Part shown: positions 37,143-43,809 of the stretch, piece after piece
Position numbering within the stretch: the stretch's first letter is position 1
Layout of the letters: each line of letters opens with the position of its first letter
Source of the DNA: Lacibacter sp. H407
GTDB lineage: Bacteria > Bacteroidota > Bacteroidia > Chitinophagales > Chitinophagaceae
Direction: 5' to 3'
NCBI RefSeq assembly: GCF_037892605.1
Contig: NZ_JBBKTU010000001.1
Coordinates: 2,604,001 to 2,668,000, forward strand
DNA: 64,000 nt
Program-made: the position numbers and the translations under genes
Notes under the pieces: generated by a model
Databases searched by the model: none
What the model was told of the DNA's origin: nothing
The model's input: only the letters and a program-made list of their open reading frames with translations

Positions 37143-37666
37143 TTTTGCGAAATGGTTTAGGTGTTAGCAGCTGCTACCTCGCTAACGAGGGTAAAGTGCA
37201 GCAGCAAACGGGTGATTAAATGACCGGGAAGTTTGTAAGGCAGGAAAGGATGTAAGCAATATGATTCTCTGTCAGCCGTGATCTTGTGGCTTACAGATAA
37301 ACTTTGTTAACAGCAAGTAGATGGCGATATGTAAACTAAGTGCTCTCATTAAACGTAGAGAGTCTGCAATGGGAAGTAAGCCGTAAAATGTGGGCCCTAC
37401 TTTCTTCCACTCACTCGATTTGACAGCCAAGAAAAGTGGAATAACGGTAAGGCCCACATCAAACTTAGGATAAAAAGCTTATCCATAGAAGATATGGGCA
37501 TTTACTTACCGTCTCGTTTTCTTGGCTGTCAAACTTTGAGTAACGAGACTCTTTTATAGTATTTGCCTATGTTCTATTTAATTCGAATGTGAAAATAATA
37601 GAGATCATTGGAATTACAAAATATTTTGAATAATTTTTAGGACAACATGTTTTCTCCCTTTGGGAG
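37143..37666 (+). other. boundary region of the accessory island
   Basis: 524 bp without a reliable gene. It holds the nested palindromic element described separately (37388-37548), a CAGCAGCTGCTACCTCGCT segment near 37170 with a weaker inverted partner, and an A/T-rich leader to the XRE gene. Base composition shifts to A/T-rich from about 37550 on. Confidence 0.5.
37388..37548. repeat. nested palindromic element (hairpin-rich)
   Basis: A 17-bp perfect inverted repeat (TTTGACAGCCAAGAAAA, 37419-37435; complement 37517-37533) encloses ACGGTAAG / CTTACCGT (37444-37451; 37505-37512), GCCC / GGGC and a central GGATAA / TTATCC hairpin (37468-37484). The left side also pairs ATGTGGGCC (37388) with GGCCCACAT (37451-37459), and the right side TCTCGTT with AACGAGA (37512-37548), so alternative folds exist. 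MITE-like or structured-RNA-like; no transposase nearby. Confidence 0.8.
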
Positions 37667-38230
37667 ATGGCAAAGGCAAAAAGAAAAATTACATCTAAGC
37701 AATTAAAGGCTCGACTAACAAGGTTGATGAAAATTGCTGGGCTAGAAGTTTCTGGATTTGCAGAGTTTACAAATATATCCGAAAGCCATGTTTATGCGCT
37801 TCTAAATGGAACTAGAGAGATAACCGAAGATATTAGCGAAAAAATCTCAGACAAGTTTGGAATCCAACCGCAACAGCTTTTAAGTAGTAGATTCAAATTA
37901 ACAGAAGAGTTGCGAGGTGTTCCTTTATTAAAGAAATTCTATTCGGACGAAAAGCAAACCCAAAGCTATTTCATTCAAACTAAAAGTGACAGGAAGGCTT
38001 CTTTTTATATTGAGACCGAATTATTGAACAATGGCTTTTTTGACAAGCCTGTATACGTTAGTGATGTGAGGAGTGCGTGTCACAAAAAGAAAAAGCACTA
38101 TACAAGCAAGCAGATATCACAGATTTTGAATTACATGGCCGATCGGAAAATCCTAAAAAGAAAAAAGAAACCAATAATATTAGTCAATGGTAAAACTGGT
38201 AAAAGAATGGTCGATGTCTTTTACAAATAA
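37667..38230 (+). CDS. XRE-family HTH protein with C-terminal winged-helix-like domain
   Basis: 187 aa. A highly basic start leads into an XRE/Cro helix-turn-helix (VSGFAEFTNISESHVYALLN then GTREITEDISEKISDKFGI), about residues 25-70. A linker follows, then a C-terminal helical region with YTSKQISQILNYMADRKILK that looks like a winged helix. A DNA-binding regulator is the likely role, perhaps of the defence-like genes downstream. The start ATG is at 37667. It is A/T-rich relative to upstream genes and follows the palindromic boundary element directly. Confidence 0.82.
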   Translation: MAKAKRKITSKQLKARLTRLMKIAGLEVSGFAEFTNISESHVYALLNGTREITEDISEKISDKFGIQPQQLLSSRFKLTEELRGVPLLKKFYSDEKQTQSYFIQTKSDRKASFYIETELLNNGFFDKPVYVSDVRSACHKKKKHYTSKQISQILNYMADRKILKRKKKPIILVNGKTGKRMVDVFYK

Positions 38231-38306
38231 TAGGTAGTCCGAGAAAAGGGCGTTTTCACGCTTGTATATCTAAATTCTTTTTTGCATATTGGCAAAAAAC
38301 TAATTT

Positions 38307-38669
38307 ATGAGAACACTGATAATCCCACTGTTCCTGTTATTTGCAGCGGCCAACAGCTATTCTCAAACAACTATTCCTCTTGAAGATGTGAGTAAACACA
38401 TAGGTGATAGTGTTACTGTTTGCGGTAAAGTGAGCGGTGCCCGGTTTTTAGAACAAGCCAAGGGAACGCCCACATTTTTAAATATCGGGCAGGTTTTCCC
38501 CAACAATACCTTAACGATCGTGATCTGGAGCGATGTTAGGAAGCAATTTGAAACGACGCCGGAAGTGTTGTTTAAGGATAAAGAGGTATGCGTTACCGGT
38601 AGGATTGAATTATTTCGGGAAAGGCCGCAGATTGTTTTAAGGAGGAAGGAGGATGTGAGAATTTATTAA
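38307..38669 (+). CDS. secreted OB-fold-like protein
   Basis: 120 aa. A signal peptide (about 1-20, ending NSYSQ) is followed by a small beta-barrel-like domain: IPLEDVSKHIGDSVTVCGKV, then TFLNIGQVFPNNTLTIVIWS and VCVTGRIELFRERPQIVL. The pattern of a glycine at turns and a conserved C-V-T-G-R-I strand fits the bacterial OB-fold (tOB/BOF-like) families that bind nucleic acid or ligand. Composition is closer to the host than that of its neighbours, so it may be native. Function unknown. Confidence 0.7.
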   Translation: MRTLIIPLFLLFAAANSYSQTTIPLEDVSKHIGDSVTVCGKVSGARFLEQAKGTPTFLNIGQVFPNNTLTIVIWSDVRKQFETTPEVLFKDKEVCVTGRIELFRERPQIVLRRKEDVRIY

Positions 38670-38756
38670 TAGGGTTGTATCGAATAGATAAATTAATAAC
38701 TCTCGTTTGTTACTGAACTATATTAAAGTTTTCAATTTAGTATTTTTATCTAAATC

Positions 38757-39641
38757 ATGATTGTTGTAAATACTCAATATGTCGATTTTTCGACTTCGAA
38801 CCAGCATCAGGAAATTTCCGCTGGCTTTAAAGGGCACTTTTATATAGTTAGCTCTTTAGATCAAATAGGTATTAGAGAAGATGAAGAAATAGTTATAGCT
38901 ATACCCGTAAAAAATGATTTAACTTTTTCAGCTTCCGGATTTGTTGCAAAAGTTGGTGCTGTTGATAGAATCCCTCCTAGTGCAAGACCATCAGACGGCC
39001 AGTTGCAACCTAAAGAAAAGTACAGACATAGTTATCAAATTGCAATTACAAATGACTTAACACAGAATAATTTACTAAGTGATTTAGAGTATAGTATAAA
39101 AGCTGTATACCGATTTAATAAACCGATAATCCATTTTCAACAACAGTTTAGAGATTTATCAAAAGAAGACTATGAAACGATCATTAAAGGTTGGGTATAT
39201 GCATCACGTACCGCATTTGGGAAACTTGTCAATTCTATACCTCGACAAAATAAATTAGAGTTCATGTTACAAGCAATGGACTTTTTTGCAACTGTTGATT
39301 TTGCTAAGGTGTCCCTTCATGATGGATTATCGTTTCTCTATGAATATATTAATAGGCGAATATTGAGTCGAGGGAGACTAATAGTTGAAACAAATGAACT
39401 TATAAAAAGTGAGTTGAAGGAAATAGTTCCATATACAGAAGTTGGATTTTACAATTCACAAAAAGAAATAGCGGACAACATTTTAACTCAGGCAACTTTG
39501 TTCGAAAAACTATTTTCACTCGAAGGGAAAAGTAATATTAACAGAATTATTCAGAAAAGCATTAGTGAAGATTCTAATATGGAGCAAAGATTTTTACAAC
39601 TATTTAAAACAGAGACCTGGCCAATAGATTTATCCTTATGA
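38757..39641 (+). CDS. hypothetical protein coupled to a nuclease gene (294 aa)
   Basis: No family recognised. The N-terminal half looks beta-rich (MIVVNTQYVDFSTSNQHQEI; EEIVIAIPVKNDLTFSASGF) and the C-terminal half is helical (DYETIIKGWVYASRTAFGKL ... DGLSFLYEYINRRILSRG). No signal peptide or membrane segment. The stop overlaps the start of the next gene by four bases (ATGA), so it and the PD-(D/E)XK-like gene form one unit. A role as the partner or recognition subunit of a two-gene defence system is inferred from context. Confidence 0.65.
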   Translation: MIVVNTQYVDFSTSNQHQEISAGFKGHFYIVSSLDQIGIREDEEIVIAIPVKNDLTFSASGFVAKVGAVDRIPPSARPSDGQLQPKEKYRHSYQIAITNDLTQNNLLSDLEYSIKAVYRFNKPIIHFQQQFRDLSKEDYETIIKGWVYASRTAFGKLVNSIPRQNKLEFMLQAMDFFATVDFAKVSLHDGLSFLYEYINRRILSRGRLIVETNELIKSELKEIVPYTEVGFYNSQKEIADNILTQATLFEKLFSLEGKSNINRIIQKSISEDSNMEQRFLQLFKTETWPIDLSL

Positions 39642-40321
39642 GCAATTTTATAAAAGTAATCAAAGAGTATTCATCGTTACTGAAAGAATGTTCAGTATGG
39701 CATAACTCAAGAGATATATTGGCGCCAATTTTTACGGAAACTAATGAAAAAGTAGCAAGCGATTGCTATATCTATGAATTTTATTGTTATATAAGTTTAA
39801 TAGTCGATTTAAAAGGCAATTATGAAATACAGTTTAAAGAGGGGAAGGGTGCATACAAATACAAGTTTCCTCAGGCCGCCGCAAATAAGGCCGGGAAACC
39901 TAAGTTTATTGCCTTAAAGCATGGCGAAATAGAATTTCAAATTTGTGCTGGGACTAAAATAGATGGAACAATAGATTCGGAAGAGAATCATCCAGACATA
40001 TCCTTTCAAAAGCCTGAAGCTTCTGACAATCCTACCCACGACGATCTAATTGTAATAATGGATGCAAAATTTAAGGAAAACGGAGATATTCTTCCAAAAG
40101 CTGAAGTATATAAGTTTGGAATTATCGTAGATTTATTCGAATTAAAAGGTGATATAAAAAAAATGATAGAATTTTCACGGTTTAAAGGGCTTGAATCTAA
40201 CTGCCTAATAACAAATGGGAAGGCCTATTCTGACATTACAAATACATCTTTTTTAAAAAAGTATGCAATTAAGGAAGTTGAAAATTTTTTCCCGGGTAAA
40301 AATTTTAGGATTATCGGGTAA
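39638..40321 (+). CDS. putative PD-(D/E)XK-type nuclease (227 aa)
   Basis: The catalytic pattern of restriction-like nucleases can be laid on the sequence: E47 (YIYEFYCY helix), D120 in HPDISFQ, and D142-A-K144 in IVIMDAKFK. The strand-turn-strand layout is right and the spacing is in range; the identification is nevertheless by motif only. 227 aa, no membrane segment. It is the downstream member of the pair with the 294-aa protein. A 291-bp gap with the AATAACTAGTTATT palindrome separates it from the QueC cassette. Restriction-type activity would fit the setting. Confidence 0.62.
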   Translation: MSNFIKVIKEYSSLLKECSVWHNSRDILAPIFTETNEKVASDCYIYEFYCYISLIVDLKGNYEIQFKEGKGAYKYKFPQAAANKAGKPKFIALKHGEIEFQICAGTKIDGTIDSEENHPDISFQKPEASDNPTHDDLIVIMDAKFKENGDILPKAEVYKFGIIVDLFELKGDIKKMIEFSRFKGLESNCLITNGKAYSDITNTSFLKKYAIKEVENFFPGKNFRIIG

Positions 40322-40612
40322 TAAAAAGTAATGTTCTACGAATACTCCAAAATATTATCATCGTGTAAAATTGATTCATAAACTCCGGCATACAACTAAG
40401 CTTATAAAGCATTTAAATGATGACTAACAAGATGTATGATGAAGTTGAATTAGTGGCTAGGCTATCATGTAAACATCTAACTGGCATAAATAACTTATAA
40501 GCCATAATAACTAGTTATTGAGTGCATATGCAGTTTGAAAATATCAAATAAAACACTAGACAAAATAGTAATATTATATATATTTATAACTCAAAATCTA
40601 AGTTTTAATATT
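40322..40612 (+). promoter_or_regulatory. leader of the QueC cassette with 14-bp palindrome
   Basis: A perfect palindrome AATAACTAGTTATT at 40506-40519 lies about 95 bases before the ATG at 40613 and could be an operator. Short TTG/GTG-started frames in the region lack support. No exact promoter consensus was found, but the segment is very A/T-rich. Confidence 0.45.
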
Positions 40613-40981
40613 ATGGGAAGTACAGGTTCAGGCAATTTTTCAGATTACTCTTCAAATAAAACACCTCAAAAAAATCAAGGATCTAAAAGTACAGAAGATG
40701 ATTGTACCAAAGCTTATTCGTTAACATTGGAGGACGTAGAGCGAAGTGAATATTTTCTTGCAAATAATTCTTTGCCAACTGAAGGAACTTCAGTTACTAT
40801 AAGGCACAATATTAGACTACAAGCAGTTGAAACAGAGACAAATCAATCAATAGGATACTTGCCAACATCCTTTAATTTCCTATTAAAGTGTCTTAGTTCA
40901 GGTATTGTTTATCAAGGTGAAGTTATTAGCTCAATTGAAAGACCTGTCTCTGTAGTTAAAATTGATATTGCACCTATATGA
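40613..40981 (+). CDS. small Met-Gly-starting protein with HIRAN-like domain
   Basis: 122 aa from the ATG at 40613 (MGSTGSGNFSDYSSNKTPQK). The residue after Met is Gly, so methionine aminopeptidase would leave an N-terminal Gly. Residues 2-35 are a Gly/Ser/Asn-rich, probably disordered tail. Residues about 40-122 form a compact domain with ALTLEDVER-like start (YSLTLEDVERSEYF) and a central IGYLPTSFNFLLKCLSSGIV that resembles a HIRAN-like fold. It overlaps the next gene by four bases (ATGA). In Qat and type IV CBASS loci a QueC-like enzyme stands beside a small protein of related style; here the position beside QueC suggests that it is the substrate of that enzyme. This last step is inference. 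Confidence 0.75.
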   Translation: MGSTGSGNFSDYSSNKTPQKNQGSKSTEDDCTKAYSLTLEDVERSEYFLANNSLPTEGTSVTIRHNIRLQAVETETNQSIGYLPTSFNFLLKCLSSGIVYQGEVISSIERPVSVVKIDIAPI

Positions 40982-42300
40982 GCAATAACAATATTTGCAT
41001 TATTGGTGATATTCTCATAGATTATACAGTTTCCTTTAATGATCAGGATAAAATGAGATTTGGAGGAATTTTTCATGCGGCTAGGGGTGCTTGGGCTAGC
41101 AATATGGATTATACTTTATGTTACTTTTCACCGAATTATATAGACGAAAAAATTGAATTCTTTATTAAGGAACATAATGGAAAAGGTATTAAAGTTGGTG
41201 AAGTCAATGGAGCGCCTAATGTTATATTAATCAAAGATTTAAAAGAAATTGGAGATCAGGGCTATGAATTATTACTTCGGGATGAGAGAAATTACAGGTA
41301 TGAAATTGAAAAATTGCAAGATGAATTAATAAGTGCGAATCATTCAGATATATTGATATTTACTGGGGGATATGATTTAAGAGTAATTCTCAAAGAGGTT
41401 AGCACGACAATATCTAGAGTTCACATTGATATTTCAAATGATATTGACGATTTTGACACTCTTCTATTGCTAAATAAAAAATTTGACACAGTATTTATTT
41501 CCACTTCTTCAAATGTTTTCAAAAAAACCTATAATAACAAGATTGAAGATTTAGTTGAAAAATGTAAACCTTTCTGTAAAAATTTAGTCTTTAAGCAGAA
41601 CCGAGGCGGGACGACTTGTTTTAATTTTGAAAAACCTGAAGTATTAAAAATATCATCCCAAACAAAACCAATAGTGCACTCCGTAGGCGTTGGCGACAAT
41701 TTTGATTTAGCTTACATAAATAAGGTTCATTCAAATAGCCAAATTGATTCACTTAACTATGCATCCTGGTTCGCAATGGAGTATGCTTCTACAACTTATC
41801 CCGATGACTTTAAACTTGCAATTGAAAGAATTGAACAAATACCAATTATTGATTTAAAAAACAATCCTGGTGTATACTTACCATGGGACGATCGACAAGA
41901 AATAAATATATATATAGCTGCCCCGGATTTTGATTATGTTGACACAAGCTTTATTGATAAGCTTGCAACCGCCTTAGAATATCACAACTTTAGAGCTAGG
42001 CGACCAGTTCGTGAGAATGGACAATTAAATTCGAATTCATCTAATAAGGATAAGTTAAACATTTTTAAGAAGGATATGCTCCTCCTAGATCATTGCAATA
42101 TACTAATAGCAGTTTTGCTATTCGATGATCCAGGAACACTTATAGAAATAGGGTTAGCTGCTGGCGCTAAAATACCTGTAATTGTTTATGACCCCTTCAA
42201 AATAGCAGCAAATTGTGTATTGACATCGTTACCTCGACTAGTAACTAATGATCTCGATATGGTAATATCTGAGGTTTTTATCATTTCAAAGAATAAATAG
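40978..42300 (+). CDS. PfkB-family kinase / nucleoside deoxyribosyltransferase fusion
   Basis: 440 aa with two enzymatic domains. Residues about 1-300 form a PfkB/ribokinase fold with IIGDILIDYTVSF at the start and the catalytic VGVGDNFD (Asp near 240) at the end. The region about 310-440 is a nucleoside 2-deoxyribosyltransferase-like domain: IYIAAPDFDYVD, then LLLDHCNILIAVLLFDDPGT, with the catalytic Glu in LIEIGLAAG (near 388). Together this suggests chemistry on a nucleoside or nucleobase, such as phosphorylation of a nucleoside and/or exchange of its base. The gene starts within the stop of the small protein and ends one base before the QueC-like gene. Confidence 0.82.
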   Translation: MSNNNICIIGDILIDYTVSFNDQDKMRFGGIFHAARGAWASNMDYTLCYFSPNYIDEKIEFFIKEHNGKGIKVGEVNGAPNVILIKDLKEIGDQGYELLLRDERNYRYEIEKLQDELISANHSDILIFTGGYDLRVILKEVSTTISRVHIDISNDIDDFDTLLLLNKKFDTVFISTSSNVFKKTYNNKIEDLVEKCKPFCKNLVFKQNRGGTTCFNFEKPEVLKISSQTKPIVHSVGVGDNFDLAYINKVHSNSQIDSLNYASWFAMEYASTTYPDDFKLAIERIEQIPIIDLKNNPGVYLPWDDRQEINIYIAAPDFDYVDTSFIDKLATALEYHNFRARRPVRENGQLNSNSSNKDKLNIFKKDMLLLDHCNILIAVLLFDDPGTLIEIGLAAGAKIPVIVYDPFKIAANCVLTSLPRLVTNDLDMVISEVFIISKNK

Positions 42301-42301
42301 T

Positions 42302-42922
42302 ATGGCAGGGATTTTACTTGCATCAGGGGGACTTGATTCTACTACATTAGCTTACTGGCTATTGGATAAAAAAATCGAATTTCATGTTTTGTTTATTGAC
42401 TACGGGCAACATTTTGCAAAAACTGAGTTTGAGACGTTAAAGGCGGTACTGCCAAAAGAAAATCTATCAAGCATTGAGATTGTCAATGTTTCTAGTGTTT
42501 ATGCAGGTAGTACATCCAAGATGATTATTGCACCAGATTTATGGAATGATGAAATCAATGCTGATGATCTTTATTTACCATATCGTAATATATTTATTTT
42601 GACAATTGGTGCTATAGCTGCTCAAAAAAAGAATTACGATACTGTTTATTCAGCCTTTATCAATAGTAATCATGCTAAGGAGATTGACTGTTCAAATGAT
42701 TTTTTTAACCAGTTAGAATCAATTCTTAAAGATTTTGGCGCTATTAAAATTGAAATGCCTTTCAGGTATATGTCTAAATATCAAGTTGCTAAATTAGGCA
42801 TTGAATTAGGAGCGCCTATTGGGAAAACATTTTCTTGCCAGGCTTCCCCCTCAATACCTTGTGGGGCGTGTCCAAATTGCGTAGATAGGCTCGAAGCATT
42901 TCGGCTATTGTCTAATAGTTAA
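42302..42922 (+). CDS. QueC-like 7-cyano-7-deazaguanine synthase homologue
   Basis: 206 aa. The PP-loop SGGLDS (residues 8-13), FIDYGQHFAKTE, the YLPYRNIFILTIG segment and the zinc-binding C179, C187, C190, C193 (SCQASPSIPCGACPNC) show an intact QueC fold. Host QueC makes preQ0 from 7-carboxy-7-deazaguanine and ammonia with ATP. The setting (no queD, queE or queF nearby) suggests a specialised paralogue as in Qat (QatC) and type IV CBASS. In those systems, as I recall, the QueC-like protein attaches a deazaguanine to a protein N-terminus instead; here this is a hypothesis. Confidence 0.88.
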   Translation: MAGILLASGGLDSTTLAYWLLDKKIEFHVLFIDYGQHFAKTEFETLKAVLPKENLSSIEIVNVSSVYAGSTSKMIIAPDLWNDEINADDLYLPYRNIFILTIGAIAAQKKNYDTVYSAFINSNHAKEIDCSNDFFNQLESILKDFGAIKIEMPFRYMSKYQVAKLGIELGAPIGKTFSCQASPSIPCGACPNCVDRLEAFRLLSNS

Positions 42923-42942
42923 AATTGTATTTAATTTGCTTT

Positions 42943-43581
42943 ATGTCAAGCTTACTTAAAGACGCTAGAATTCTTGCTAATTATGTCAACTCATTGAACT
43001 ACAGCGAGTTTGAATATTCGCCAACGATACCATATAATCATATTGGGGCTTTATACACTGATATTATTTTACAAGCTGGTTTAAATTACAATACTGTAGT
43101 AAGGCCAAGGGTAGCCAAAGTTTACAATTTATTCCCTGAGGCAAACACCGTATCTGGATTTTTAGATGTAATAAACAAATTTGGATTAAAATATGTCATA
43201 AGTTGGCGTGATGAAAAAAAAGCTGATCGGATACTTTCATTAATTAACTTCTCAATTACGAATGATATTGAAACTGAAAATGACTTTAAAAAATTTCTTT
43301 TAGCTGAGGGTAATCGTTTGAAAGTGCTCGATTTGAGCGGTATCGGGCCGAAAACTATCGATTATGCCTTAAAACTATTATGTGTAGACACAGTTGCTGT
43401 GGACAGGCATATCTTCACATTCGTATCAAATGCCGGCATTAAACGTAATGAATATACTGAAGTAAAAAAGGTCGTCGAATTTGCAGCTGACTTGCTAGAT
43501 TCATCAAGAATAAAACTTGATAATTTTATTTGGAAAAACATGAGTCGCAATCTGAGTAAACAAATCACTCTTTCGTTATAA
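42943..43581 (+). CDS. HhH-GPD DNA-glycosylase-like protein
   Basis: 212 aa from the ATG at 42943, six codons after a TTG start that also opens the frame. The central signature is LSGIGPKTIDYALKLLCVDT, then VAVDRHIFTF, an endonuclease III/OGG-like helix-hairpin-helix. K137 aligns with the catalytic Lys of EndoIII (bifunctional lyase), and D154 with the catalytic Asp. No 4Fe-4S cysteine cluster at the C-terminus, so it is OGG-like rather than EndoIII-like. It is the last gene of the cassette, 20 bases after queC. In type IV CBASS a similar glycosylase is found with QueC. Confidence 0.8.
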   Translation: MSSLLKDARILANYVNSLNYSEFEYSPTIPYNHIGALYTDIILQAGLNYNTVVRPRVAKVYNLFPEANTVSGFLDVINKFGLKYVISWRDEKKADRILSLINFSITNDIETENDFKKFLLAEGNRLKVLDLSGIGPKTIDYALKLLCVDTVAVDRHIFTFVSNAGIKRNEYTEVKKVVEFAADLLDSSRIKLDNFIWKNMSRNLSKQITLSL

Positions 43582-43770
43582 TTCAGATAAGAAAATTTTT
43601 ATTCTGAATTAGCTTGGATGATTAGGATTTTTCTAATTAAGAATGTTTATTCTATTTTGTTTAGTAAGAGTAGGTTTCGTTAGAAGTTTTCGCACTTTGA
43701 TTACGTCTAGAGTCTTCTTAAATTTCTTGCTGATGCTTTAATTTACCCCACTGGTGACCCAGATCTTTAA

Positions 43771-43800
43771 TTTGCTATTTCTTCGGGAACAGTAAATTTG
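43771..43800 (+). promoter_or_regulatory. promoter of the TPR/MazG/DUF2075 operon
   Basis: TTTG at 43771-43774 (-33) and TAAATTTG at 43793-43800 (-7), 18 nt apart, a consensus match. Transcription would start about 43806, a few bases before the ATG at 43810, so the message is nearly leaderless. This shows that a TTG-started extension at 43798 is not used. Confidence 0.8.
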
Positions 43801-43809
43801 CCAAATAAA

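Noticed and set aside
37272-37457. Minus-strand 61-codon frame in the island boundary
   Set aside because: It runs through the palindromic element and has no family resemblance.
40535-40612. 26-residue extension of the small QueC-cassette protein
   Set aside because: Its start is not ATG, and it would hide the MGSTGSGN start that gives the protein its Gly N-terminus.
38757-43581. A CBASS operon
   Set aside because: No CD-NTase (GS...DxD core) or known effector is present among these proteins; only the ancillary-type QueC and glycosylase genes are.
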